Below are positions 53,284 to 60,329 of a stretch of DNA of 64,000 nt, piece after piece. This DNA is from Thiothrix nivea DSM 5205. GTDB taxonomy: Bacteria; Pseudomonadota; Gammaproteobacteria; Thiotrichales; Thiotrichaceae. A program made the position numbers and the translations under genes. Under the pieces are notes generated by a model that was not told the DNA's origin, ran no database searches, and saw only the letters and a program-made list of their open reading frames with translations. How positions within the stretch are numbered: the first letter of the stretch is position 1; every line of letters begins with the position of its first letter. The stretch covers positions 2,111,693 to 2,175,692 of the forward strand of contig NZ_JH651384.1 of NCBI RefSeq assembly GCF_000260135.1, in the 5' to 3' direction.

Positions 53284-53557
53284 GGCTAAATCCAGCAAGA
53301 ATGCCACTAAGCATGGTGCGCGAAGCAGGAAAAATGCGTGGTTTTTCCGTGAATTGGAGAAAGAGAAAAGGAAATTAAAAGAAATTGAAACCATGCTGCG
53401 CGGAAAGATTGGTGAAGAAGGTTATGACGCTCTAAGTCAGATTGGCTTAGAGCCAAGGGACATTATGACCATTAAACTCAATAAACTGTTGGATACTGAA
53501 GTGCCCATTTCTACGCACGCGGAAAATTCAATTGCGCGTTTCTTGGAGAAAAAATAG
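53183..53557 (+). CDS. Basic protein with TPEGKxxSxxNAxKHG-type motif
   Basis: A 124-residue basic protein. MPRWTPESRKQQSQLIKQTQPWLESTGAKTVEGKAKSSKNATKHGARS has the short basic motif common in a family of phage/plasmid proteins of unknown function. The remainder is a coiled helical region. GGAG before the ATG supports the start. The gene is followed by a structured non-coding segment. Confidence 0.65.
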   Translation: MPRWTPESRKQQSQLIKQTQPWLESTGAKTVEGKAKSSKNATKHGARSRKNAWFFRELEKEKRKLKEIETMLRGKIGEEGYDALSQIGLEPRDIMTIKLNKLLDTEVPISTHAENSIARFLEKK

Positions 53558-53574
53558 CAAACGAACTGAACAAC

Positions 53575-53751
53575 CGGAATGCCGACCATTGCCGTTACCC
53601 TGAAATCGGGTAACGAACCCCAAAACTCATGAAGTCGGGATTTCGACAGCTTAAAGGGCGGCATTCCGACACATTGAACATTAGCGCGAACCGCAGTTTT
53701 GCGCATCGTGGGTGATTCTTTGGGGCGCAAAGTCGGGCTATCTTCCCCGAC
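53575..53751. ncRNA. Densely structured non-coding segment (possible origin or RNA)
   Basis: Five perfect inverted repeats in 177 bp. CGGAATGCCG/CGGCATTCCG (53575-53584, 53659-53668) encloses GTTACCC/GGGTAAC (53594-53600, 53608-53614) and GTCG/CGAC (53634-53637, 53644-53647). They are followed by TTTGCGC/GCGCAAA (53698-53704, 53725-53731) and the adjoining GTCGGG/CCCGAC (53732-53737, 53746-53751). No gene is seen. It could be a single-strand replication origin, expected for a rolling-circle element, or a folded RNA. Feature type is a guess. Confidence 0.45.
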
Positions 53752-53788
53752 ACTGGCAAGCATAGGGAACATTTGAATATACAGGATA

Positions 53789-54013
53789 TTAATGTTGGTC
53801 AAATTTTTTTGACAGTTCTTCGCGTATCAGTTCCCGCATACGCGCCTCACTGTAACAACAGGTAGCGGAACCTTCGGCAAACGTAGATTCAAGACGCGCG
53901 GTTATCTCTGCATTCAGCGTCCTGTTGTTCGCTTTAGCAGCTTCATCAATTCGGGCTTTCAGATCGGGAGAAAGCCGGATTTTCATTTGAGGGTAGTCAT
54001 GCACTTTAGTCAT
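53789..54013 (-). CDS. Arc-family DNA-binding protein
   Basis: A 74-residue ribbon-helix-helix protein. PQMKIRLSPDLKARIDEAAKANNRTLNAEITARLESTF is a textbook Arc repressor fold (strand MKIRL, helices DLKARIDEAAK and LNAEITARL). The C-terminal tail adds two Cys and an acidic helix. It is divergent from another RHH gene across a long palindrome, so it probably represses both. Confidence 0.85.
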   Translation of the reverse strand: MTKVHDYPQMKIRLSPDLKARIDEAAKANNRTLNAEITARLESTFAEGSATCCYSEARMRELIREELSKKFDQH

Positions 54014-54025
54014 AACCGGGATTAT

Positions 54026-54065
54026 GAACCATAGGGGTGTTTACAACAATGCACCCGTATGGTTC
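54026..54065. promoter_or_regulatory. Long palindromic operator between two divergent RHH genes
   Basis: GAACCATA-G-GGGTG, a 12-nt centre, then CACCC-G-TATGGTTC: 13 of 14 positions pair. A further TATGGTT at 54068-54074 and AAACCC/GGGTTT at 54075-54089 follow. Placed between the divergent Arc-like (start 54013) and RHH (start 54106) genes, it is a probable repressor binding region. Confidence 0.6.
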
Positions 54066-54105
54066 AATATGGTTAAACCCGAGGGGTTTATTATTTGAGG
54101 TACAC

Positions 54106-54267
54106 ATGGAAGAAAATAAACGTTTCAGTATCGGCCTCTCTGCAAGCCTGTACGCATGGCTAAAGCAGCAAGCCGACAAGAACCACCGTTCAATGAGCGG
54201 CCAAGTTAATGATTTTCTGGAAAAGATGAAGGAGGCAGACGAACAGAAACAGCAGAAAGCAACATAG
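54106..54267 (+). CDS. Small ribbon-helix-helix protein
   Basis: A 53-residue protein. KRFSIGLSASLYAWLKQQADKNHRSMSGQVNDFLEKMKEAD has the strand-helix-helix form of Arc-like proteins. The start at 54106 follows TGAGG; upstream frames run through the operator region. Followed by a terminator-like hairpin at 54278-54313. Confidence 0.7.
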   Translation: MEENKRFSIGLSASLYAWLKQQADKNHRSMSGQVNDFLEKMKEADEQKQQKAT

Positions 54268-54277
54268 CCAGGAAGTA

Positions 54278-54313
54278 AAAAGCCCCTGAGCATCTCACTT
54301 CTCAAGGGCTTAG
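54278..54313 (+). terminator. Terminator-like hairpin
   Basis: AAGCCCCTGAG and CTCAAGGGCTT form a stem with one internal mismatch and a loop of about 11 nt. There is no long T-run after it. A similar GAGCATCTCAC segment recurs 32 bp further on. Confidence 0.5.
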
Positions 54314-54392
54314 TGACTGAAAGAGCATCTCACCTCTCTGCCAGTCGATTTCTGAAAACCCGTAACCTACTAAAATCAAAGGATTCAGAACC

Positions 54393-54572
54393 ATGAATCA
54401 TACCAAAAATACGCCCCCAGCGGACAACACCAACGATCTAAAAAGCAGTGAAAGCCATCTTTCTGACGATGAAGTGCAGGCTTTAGCGCTGTTCCAGCAG
54501 CTTACCCCGCAAAATCGGCAAACCATCCTTGTCGTGCTTCGCGCAATTGTAGGCGTGGAGGTGCAGCCATGA
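54393..54572 (+). CDS. Small protein ahead of the replication initiator
   Basis: A 59-residue protein, MNHTKNTPPADNTNDLKSSE..., with a disordered N-terminus and a C-terminal helix (DDEVQALALFQQLTPQNRQTILVVLRAIVG). Its stop overlaps the rep start (ATGATG), pointing to coupled translation. No known family; it could be a regulator of Rep. Confidence 0.6.
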   Translation: MNHTKNTPPADNTNDLKSSESHLSDDEVQALALFQQLTPQNRQTILVVLRAIVGVEVQP

Positions 54573-56314
54573 TGCAGCCAACCATGCACCACCACCCGCA
54601 AGACGGCGGATTCATTGCCTCACAACTGGCGCAACTGCCCGAAGGCTACCACCAGCAGATAGGGCGCGAATATTCGCACCGTTACCAGACAGCAGGCCAG
54701 CACGACGGCGAACGGCGGCGCAATGCCAACCTGTTCATGCTGGACTTGACCGGACAGGCAGGCGGGCGCGTGTTCACCCTCTCCGATGAAGAGATCAGGC
54801 GCAAGGCTGACCGGCTGGCGCTGGAATGCCGACGCCTGATGAAACTGGCAGGCGACCAGGACAAGGCCGTTACTGTCGGGCTGGGCTTCTTCCAGTCGGC
54901 AGGCTTTGACCCGCAGGGCATGGCAGGCTTTGACGCCACCGGCATCACTGCCCGCCTTGCTGACCCGCAATACTGGAAGCGCAAGCTGTTACGGCGGCAA
55001 GACCGGGAACAGGAAGCCTTTGCCATCCGTTTGGGCGTGGTGCACCGTGGCCGTGGCCTGTACGTGTCTGACGCCATGTTCAACACCGTGCAAACCCGCA
55101 TAGCATCCAGCATCAAGGCATTGGCCGCGCTGGAAGCCGTGAACGAGGAAACCGGCGAAACCGTGGACATGCTGACCGTGATGAAAGGTAGCGTGGCGAA
55201 TCCCGAAGTACGGCGGGTTGAACTCATGGTGCGGATGCGCGGCTTTGAGGAGGCGGCGAAACAGGCCGGGCATGTCGGCACGTTCTACACCATCACTTGC
55301 CCGTCAAAGTTCCACCGTTTCACCACCGATGAAAACGGCAAGCCAGCGGATAACCCGAACTACCAGGGCGCAACCCCAAGGGATGGGCAAACCTACCTGA
55401 ACGCCATCTGGCGGCGCATCAGGGCGAAGCTGAAACGCGACGGGTTGACCGCCTACGGATTCCGTGTGGCCGAGCCACACCACGACGGTTGCCCGCACTG
55501 GCATTTGCTGCTGTTCACGCCCCCGCACCAGTGCAAGGCGGTTACGGCCATCTTGCGCGCTTACACCATGCAGGAAGACGGCAGCGAAGCGGGCGCGGCC
55601 AAATACCGATTCAAGGCCGTGGAGATTGACGCCAGCAAAGGCAGTGCCACCGGCTACATTGCCAAGTATGTGAGCAAGAACATCAACGGCTATGGCGTGG
55701 ATGAAGACTTTGAAGGCGGCATAGATGCTGCTGACAGTGCGCAACGTGTGCGGGCGTGGGCTTCCCTGTGGGGCATCCGCCAGTTCCAGCAATGCGGGGG
55801 CGCACCCGTGGGCGTGTGGCGCGAATTACGCAGGCTGCAAACTGCCCCTGATGGCTTGCTGGAAGAAGCACGGCAGGCGGCGGACGCGGGCGACTGGTGC
55901 GCCTACCTGCAACTGCAAGGCGGCGTGTCTGCCCTTCGCAAGGAACAGCCATTACGGGTTTACACCGTGGAGCGCGTGGACACCGCAACCGGCGAAGTCA
56001 TCAGCAACAAATACGGCGAAATCACCGGCAAGGTGGAAGGCGTAGACCTGCTGGGAATGGCACAAGTGCAAACCCGCCTGCATGTATGGCGCATTCAGGC
56101 CAAGGCCAACCAGCCACAACCAGAAACCGCATTCGACCAAGCGCATTACGTGGACGGCTTCGACATCCTGACGCCAGCCACGCCAGCCCCTATGCCAGTG
56201 TCGGGCATCCGGTTTCCTGCCTCTTCAAGCGGCGCAGCCGCGCCCCCTCGGAGTCCTGTAAATAACTGTACGCAACCATGGCAGGAAGGTCAGGTATGGG
56301 GGGTGCAGCCATGA
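54572..56314 (+). CDS. Rolling-circle replication initiation endonuclease (HUH, phage GPA-like)
   Basis: A protein of about 580 residues. The central domain has the HUH metal motif in GFRVAEPHHDGCPHWHLLLF (HWH), followed about 60 residues later by the catalytic region ATGYIAKYVSKNI, with Tyr in Y-x-x-x-Y spacing as in phage replication gene A proteins. It nicks the origin and starts rolling-circle replication. It is the largest gene of the replication block, with a coupled small gene before it and a 41-residue membrane protein overlapping its end. The exact start (54569 or 54572) is uncertain. Confidence 0.85.
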   Translation: MQPTMHHHPQDGGFIASQLAQLPEGYHQQIGREYSHRYQTAGQHDGERRRNANLFMLDLTGQAGGRVFTLSDEEIRRKADRLALECRRLMKLAGDQDKAVTVGLGFFQSAGFDPQGMAGFDATGITARLADPQYWKRKLLRRQDREQEAFAIRLGVVHRGRGLYVSDAMFNTVQTRIASSIKALAALEAVNEETGETVDMLTVMKGSVANPEVRRVELMVRMRGFEEAAKQAGHVGTFYTITCPSKFHRFTTDENGKPADNPNYQGATPRDGQTYLNAIWRRIRAKLKRDGLTAYGFRVAEPHHDGCPHWHLLLFTPPHQCKAVTAILRAYTMQEDGSEAGAAKYRFKAVEIDASKGSATGYIAKYVSKNINGYGVDEDFEGGIDAADSAQRVRAWASLWGIRQFQQCGGAPVGVWRELRRLQTAPDGLLEEARQAADAGDWCAYLQLQGGVSALRKEQPLRVYTVERVDTATGEVISNKYGEITGKVEGVDLLGMAQVQTRLHVWRIQAKANQPQPETAFDQAHYVDGFDILTPATPAPMPVSGIRFPASSSGAAAPPRSPVNNCTQPWQEGQVWGVQP

Positions 56315-56436
56315 GCAACAAGCACGTACTGAGCCACGCTGAATACATCGCCGTGTTTCTGGCTGGCTTCATGGCTGGCGTAGGCGCAGCAACCATCTAT
56401 TGGCTGATTGTCATTGCACGGGGGATTGCGTCATGA
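56311..56436 (+). CDS. Small single-pass membrane protein
   Basis: A 41-residue protein, MSNKHVLSHAEYIAVFLAGF..., with one membrane helix (about residues 13-36). Overlaps rep by 4 bp and the next gene by 4 bp (ATGA both sides), so the frame is under constraint. Similar in size to filamentous-phage minor proteins, but no homology is claimed. Confidence 0.6.
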   Translation: MSNKHVLSHAEYIAVFLAGFMAGVGAATIYWLIVIARGIAS

Positions 56437-56795
56437 AGCACATAATCCTCCCTGCCCTACTGCTGGCCACGAATGCAAACGCTGGCCTGATTGAGGGTTA
56501 TGCCGGAACTGTAGCTGCCTACTATGGCCTTGCTGGTGTCAACATCATCAAGGCCGATATTGACCGGCTGCATAAGGCTTGTGGCGTCTACCAGCAACAC
56601 GCCTGCACCAACACAGACAATAGCCGGGTAATGGTTAACCGCGCGTTGGAAAACCACCCGGCACGGCTACTGCACGTCCTCTGCCATGAGGCTGCACACG
56701 TCCTGCAATTGCGCGACGGCTTGCCACTTGGCGAGGTTGACGCAAACAACCGTGCCGAGGGCTGTGTCGCATACGTTCAGGGGGTGCAACCATGA
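56433..56795 (+). CDS. Secreted protein with HEAAH zinc-protease-like motif
   Basis: A 120-residue protein. The start at 56433 gives a clean Sec signal (MKHIILPALLLATNANA). The mature part contains LLHVLCHEAAHVLQL, an HExxH zinc motif at residues 85-89, and a later GEVDANNRAEGCVAY that could supply a third ligand (Glu). Four Cys may form disulfides. It would be an unusually small metallopeptidase exported to the periplasm. It sits in a tightly overlapping chain between membrane protein genes of a rolling-circle element. Activity is inferred from the motif only. Confidence 0.65.
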   Translation: MKHIILPALLLATNANAGLIEGYAGTVAAYYGLAGVNIIKADIDRLHKACGVYQQHACTNTDNSRVMVNRALENHPARLLHVLCHEAAHVLQLRDGLPLGEVDANNRAEGCVAYVQGVQP

Positions 56796-57139
56796 GCAAT
56801 ACCGACACCAGGCCGCAGGAAATCATGCAGGCAGCCATGCAAGGCCACCCTGCACACTCCCCTGCCCAATCCGCTGCGAATATCGACTGGCAGGCACTCC
56901 ACCGGCTTATCCCGTGGCTGGCAGTTATCGCAGCATGGGTTATGTGGGCGATGTTCCTGCTGATCCCCACCCTATTCGGCCTGCATTACGCGGGCATGTT
57001 CCCGGCTGCATCCAATTGGCTGTATGTGGGCATGGGCTTGACCCTATGCCTTGCCGCCACCGTGGCGGCGCAAGTGCAGCACGGGGCGCGCGCGATCCTG
57101 TTCACCTTCAGCGTCCTGCTGCTTTCCTACTGGTTCTGA
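56792..57139 (+). CDS. Multi-pass membrane protein of the island
   Basis: A 115-residue protein with a polar N-terminus (1-35) and three hydrophobic segments (about 38-62, 70-90, 96-115). It overlaps the HEAAH gene by 4 bp and is followed 5 bp later by the 608-residue membrane protein. No family recognised. Confidence 0.65.
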   Translation: MSNTDTRPQEIMQAAMQGHPAHSPAQSAANIDWQALHRLIPWLAVIAAWVMWAMFLLIPTLFGLHYAGMFPAASNWLYVGMGLTLCLAATVAAQVQHGARAILFTFSVLLLSYWF

Positions 57140-57144
57140 GGGCT

Positions 57145-58971
57145 ATGACAATGCAACAACAATCCTTCAACGCTGGGCTGGCGTACAGCGATTTCAAACA
57201 ACGCCAATTCTTCTACATCCTCGCAGCGTTCGTGGCCTTCACCATGTCCAGCTATTTCGTTATCGGCTACCTGGCGGGCAACCTGCACCCCTGGACGTGG
57301 GATTCCGGCCAATGGATGAACGCCTTTGTCGCCATGGGCATTACCGGCGTGATGACAGGTTACCAGTTCGTGCTGTACTCACAGGGCAATGTTGAGGGCG
57401 GCAAGAAAGCCACCATCATTGCGGTATGCGTCGCCGTGGGCTTTTCCCTGCTGTCAGAGATCGGGCAGGGCATGGAACGCGACAACATCCGCATGGAAAC
57501 CAAAAGCCAGGAATCCCCCACCTACAAGGCGGCTGTGGCGGCGCTGGGCAGGTTGTCCGGCAGTTCCAGCATCGGCGCAAGCCCCTACGCGGCTGACATT
57601 GCCAGCGCGCAGATGAAGTACAACCAGTGCATGGAACGGCTGGCCAAGGGCAAGGAACCGCACTGCGAAGGCAGCAAGGGGCGGCTGGAATCCTACCAGC
57701 AACAGGAAGCGGCATGGGCTGAACGCGCATCAGCCACCAGCACCAACACCGCCAGCGCCCTGCTCTCACAAGCCAAGGGGCTGGAAAAGGACGAAACCAA
57801 CTACCACCCATTGGTGAACCTGATCCGGGAAACCTTCGGGGCGTCCGGCACGGTCGGCAGCTTCCTGTTGTCGCTGGTGCTGATTTCCTTCTTTGAGTAC
57901 GCCTTCCACTACCTGGGCGGCCAATATGCGCGGGCGCGTGAATACCTGATGCAGAATGGCTATGACGTTACCCGACGTTTACGCCAGCCACCGCGCAAGC
58001 ATGACGGCAGCATCAGCACCTATTCCGACAATGCCCCTGCCCCATCGGCAAGCCCTGTAACGCCATTTCAGGCCATGAAACAGGAATTCAGCAGCATGGT
58101 TGAATCTGCCCCGGAAGTTATCGCCAACGAATACGCCAGGGCGCAACAGTCACGCCAGCAAGTTTATTCCAAGGCAGCGGATAAGCTGGATGCAGTTCAG
58201 GACGATCTGAATAAATCAGCACAGGCTAAAACATTGCGCCAAGAATTGAACGCGGGCGAAAAGGTTTATTCTGATTCACCACTGGATAAGCCGCGCCCTG
58301 CCCCACATTTGAGTGTGGCGGACACCGTGAAGCAAATCCAAGCCGACGTAAAGGCCAGCGGCGCAACCTCACCAGACGCGGTTCAGGCGGCTGTGTTTGA
58401 TGCGTTTGCAGCCATGCCCAACCCTGCCCCACTGAATGATGTTGCCCTGAATAAGATTGCCGACAAGCTGGTAATCAATCGGGCGCACACTACCGCGCCT
58501 GCCCTGCCATCCAATCAAAAAGCGGGCAGAACCGGCTTGCAGAATCCGGCCTTGGGTAGCGAGGAAGAACACTATCCCCTCCCCCTGGACAATGAACGCG
58601 CTCATTCCGGCAATGAACAGGCATATGTTCATTCAACCAATGAACGCGCCCATTCAGTAGACCGGGAATTACTGGCAGCGCTCAAGGATGCGCAGGGCAA
58701 AATTGATGCTGATGTGCTGAAAGAAGGGTATGGGCTGTATGAACAGTGGAAGGCCGAAATACTGGCAGGTAACACCAAGCTAACTACGCGGGATGGGCGT
58801 TCATTCATCAGTGCTCATTTGTGCAGGGGAAAAAAGCGCACGATTACCCCGGATGGAATGAACGCGCTCCTGGAAGTCTGGCAGGTCAGGGCAGTGAAGG
58901 AAGCGGCGCTTGTCCTGAACCCGAAATACACCGGCAAGCCCCCCTTCCCCAAGTATTTGCTGGCTGTATAA
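57145..58971 (+). CDS. Large membrane-anchored protein of the island
   Basis: A 608-residue protein. The start at 57145 gives an N-terminus with three membrane helices (about 20-42, 53-75, 83-100) and a fourth near 228-248. A soluble loop (100-225) with paired Cys lies between the third and fourth. The C-terminal 350 residues are Ala/Pro-rich and helical and end with a folded region (ELLAALKDAQGKIDADVLKEGYGLYEQWKAEILAG...). No Walker motif is seen, so it is not a Zot/VirB4-like ATPase. Part of its 3' end carries the AATGAAC repeat family. Function unknown. Confidence 0.65.
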   Translation: MTMQQQSFNAGLAYSDFKQRQFFYILAAFVAFTMSSYFVIGYLAGNLHPWTWDSGQWMNAFVAMGITGVMTGYQFVLYSQGNVEGGKKATIIAVCVAVGFSLLSEIGQGMERDNIRMETKSQESPTYKAAVAALGRLSGSSSIGASPYAADIASAQMKYNQCMERLAKGKEPHCEGSKGRLESYQQQEAAWAERASATSTNTASALLSQAKGLEKDETNYHPLVNLIRETFGASGTVGSFLLSLVLISFFEYAFHYLGGQYARAREYLMQNGYDVTRRLRQPPRKHDGSISTYSDNAPAPSASPVTPFQAMKQEFSSMVESAPEVIANEYARAQQSRQQVYSKAADKLDAVQDDLNKSAQAKTLRQELNAGEKVYSDSPLDKPRPAPHLSVADTVKQIQADVKASGATSPDAVQAAVFDAFAAMPNPAPLNDVALNKIADKLVINRAHTTAPALPSNQKAGRTGLQNPALGSEEEHYPLPLDNERAHSGNEQAYVHSTNERAHSVDRELLAALKDAQGKIDADVLKEGYGLYEQWKAEILAGNTKLTTRDGRSFISAHLCRGKKRTITPDGMNALLEVWQVRAVKEAALVLNPKYTGKPPFPKYLLAV

Positions 58972-59068
58972 AAGGCGGGAAGCAATGAACGCGCTCATTG
59001 GAACCAATGAACAGTTCATCAATGAACGTGGCAATGAACAGGGTGGGCGCGGTAATGAACGCGCCCAT
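58591..59068. repeat. Dispersed AATGAAC repeat cluster
   Basis: AATGAAC occurs nine times in 478 bp (58591, 58612, 58639, 58857, 58984, 59006, 59021, 59033, 59053). Several are parts of near-palindromes: AATGAACGCGCTCATT (58591, 58984), AATGAACGCGCCCATT (58639, 59053) and AATGAACA-GGCATA-TGTTCATT (58612-58633). The same DNA word is read in different frames (NERAHS in one, MNAL in another) and continues past the stop codon. It is therefore likely kept as DNA, for instance as binding sites. Confidence 0.75.
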
Positions 59069-59099
59069 TCACAAGTACTGACAACTGAGGAAATGAAGC

Positions 59100-59297
59100 A
59101 TGGACATGACAAGCGAAAAAGCACCCACACAGAAAGTTGCCTATTGGCCGTCTGGCTTGTGGTGCGATCCTGAAACCGCAGCACTGGCGGCAGAGTTGGG
59201 GGAGTTCCCGGCTGATTACCAGATAGCGGAATTCCCGGCTGATGCTGACCCGGCATTGATCGACAAGGAAGTGTTGCAACTGGTGGAAGGGAAGTAA
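59100..59297 (+). CDS. Small acidic island protein
   Basis: A 65-residue acidic protein, MDMTSEKAPTQKVAYWPSGL..., with one Cys and a tandem-like EFPADYQIAEFPADADPA. No family recognised. It follows the repeat cluster, and the last gene of the block starts 6 bp after it. A competing frame at 58985-59173 consists mainly of the repeats and is considered less likely. Confidence 0.5.
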   Translation: MDMTSEKAPTQKVAYWPSGLWCDPETAALAAELGEFPADYQIAEFPADADPALIDKEVLQLVEGK

Positions 59298-59303
59298 AAC
59301 TTT

Positions 59304-59426
59304 ATGGGCTATTGGGCAGTAGCAGCATTCATCCTCATTCCACTGGCAGGTCATGCCGTGTGGCGGCTGTTCTCATACACCAACGATCTGGTGAACAAGC
59401 AGATCAGCAAACAGCGAAGACGATAG
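59304..59426 (+). CDS. Small membrane protein at island end
   Basis: A 40-residue protein with one N-terminal membrane helix (WAVAAFILIPLAGHAVW) and a strongly basic tail (KQISKQRRR). It is the last gene before a terminator hairpin at 59445-59478. Unknown function. Confidence 0.5.
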   Translation: MGYWAVAAFILIPLAGHAVWRLFSYTNDLVNKQISKQRRR

Positions 59427-59444
59427 GGGAGGGAAGTAACACAT

Positions 59445-59478
59445 AAGAGCCGGGCAAGTTCCCGGCTTCTTATTTTTG
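59445..59478 (+). terminator. Rho-independent terminator at the end of the island operon
   Basis: GAGCCGGG-CAAGTT-CCCGGCTTC followed by TTATTTTT. It ends the rep-to-membrane-protein transcript. Confidence 0.85.
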
Positions 59479-59512
59479 GGGAAAGGGAAGCGGGGAGTTT
59501 GTCCAGTCTTAG

Positions 59513-59560
59513 CCATTCCTAGCAAGCAAATTGCGTGACTAAATCCGTGACTAAGGAAGA
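59513..59560 (+). repeat. Right subterminal repeat (probable integrase arm sites)
   Basis: Matches the left block at 40421-40467: CCTAGC-AGCAAA, then GTGACTAA twice, 12 bp apart (59535-59542, 59547-59554), followed by GGAA. Same orientation as the left copy. Confidence 0.65.
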
Positions 59561-59618
59561 ATAAAAAGTAAGCAACTAAGAAAATACCGTTTTCACAAAA
59601 TCACTAACTTATTGTTTT

Positions 59619-59673
59619 TAAATATTCCGGTGAGAGGAATCGAACCCCCGACCCCATCATTACGAATGACGTG
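59619..59673. repeat. Right attachment site (3' part of the present tRNA-Thr)
   Basis: 55 bp matching 40251-40305 at 50 positions, with the 27-bp perfect core at 59647-59673. This is the element-supplied 3' portion that rebuilds the tRNA gene. Confidence 0.88.
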
Positions 59674-59697
59674 CTCTACCAACTGAGCTACACCGGC
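59625..59697 (-). tRNA. tRNA-Thr(CGT), rebuilt by the island
   Basis: A 73-nt cloverleaf on the minus strand: acceptor GCCGGTG, D arm GCTC...GAGC, anticodon stem CGTCA/TGATG with loop TTCGTAA (anticodon CGT, Thr), T loop TTCGATT. The 3' acceptor strand reads CACCGGA, leaving position 1 (G) opposite A72. The displaced original end at 40258-40264 reads CACCGGC and would pair fully. The integrated element thus appears to have changed the first acceptor pair. Confidence 0.88.
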
Positions 59698-59726
59698 GTT
59701 GCAGCCCAAATCATAGGCCGCCAGTA

Positions 59727-60251
59727 TCAGTTGTTCAAGGCGGAATGGCGCAGCAGGCTGAACTTGACCGCTTCAGTATTCTGGATGATGTTGCCGTCGG
59801 CGTCATTCAGCACTGCAAACACGCTGTGCTCGCCCCGATCCACTTCCGTCAGGGCAAACGACAGCGATTCACCGGCAGCAACCTGTTTGGAATCCAGGTA
59901 CAGGGTTATGCCGTCACCTGCTTTTAGGTTGGGTTTCAGCGATAACTCGACCGTTACGTTGCCCTCATTGGCGCGGATAGTCTCATCAGCTGCGGGTGCC
60001 GTAACCTTAAAATCGGAATAAGCCTCTTCTTCCTGCGGAGCCTGCTCGCGCTCTGGCGGTTTGGGGGTAAAACTGTCCGCCACTGTCAGTAATGGCAAGT
60101 CCACAGCCTTGGCAGCACTCTGTTTAGGCGGGTTATCGCCGTACACAACATTGCCCGTAGCATCCACCCAACGGAAGATTTCCGCCTGCACGGAAACACC
60201 GGACAAACCGAACATCAGGAGCAGAAACAGCCAACCGCTACGCATAGTCAT
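59727..60251 (-). CDS. DUF4124-domain periplasmic protein
   Basis: About 174 residues with a signal peptide (LFLLLMFGLSGVSVQA-E) and an N-terminal DUF4124 motif (EIFRWVDATGNVVYGDNPPKQSA). A Pro/Glu-rich linker and a C-terminal Ig-like segment (VTVELSLKPNLKAGDGITLYLD) follow. Such proteins are common next to glnE in gammaproteobacteria; function is unknown. The start could be 60251 or 60245; no clear ribosome site decides. Confidence 0.8.
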   Translation of the reverse strand: MTMRSGWLFLLLMFGLSGVSVQAEIFRWVDATGNVVYGDNPPKQSAAKAVDLPLLTVADSFTPKPPEREQAPQEEEAYSDFKVTAPAADETIRANEGNVTVELSLKPNLKAGDGITLYLDSKQVAAGESLSFALTEVDRGEHSVFAVLNDADGNIIQNTEAVKFSLLRHSALNN

Positions 60252-60329
60252 CACACATGATCTGGTTAATACCTCCCTGATTCTACTCAAAATGACGCCC
60301 ACCATAACAGACAGGTGGATGAACGGTGG

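Larger units (their letters stand above)
40279..59673. mobile_element. Genomic island integrated at tRNA-Thr(CGT)
   Basis: About 19.4 kb between the two tRNA-derived direct repeats, with a tyrosine integrase just inside the left end. Cargo includes a toxin-antitoxin pair, small DNA-binding proteins, a RepL-like protein, a rolling-circle Rep, a chain of membrane and secreted proteins and three IS elements. Part of the middle (42.7-44.6 kb and 52.7-53.6 kb) is visibly lower in GC than the chromosome. I see no relaxase/T4SS set, Zot ATPase, terminase or capsid gene. It could be a satellite, a degenerate prophage or an integrated rolling-circle element. Confidence 0.85.

Noticed and set aside
58985-59173. 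62-codon gene MNALIGTNEQFINERG...
   Set aside because: Consists mainly of the AATGAAC DNA repeats and overlaps the better-placed frame at 59100.
54393-59426. Standard filamentous prophage (inovirus)
   Set aside because: No Zot/pI ATPase with a Walker motif and no typical major coat protein was found, although Rep and small membrane proteins fit partly.
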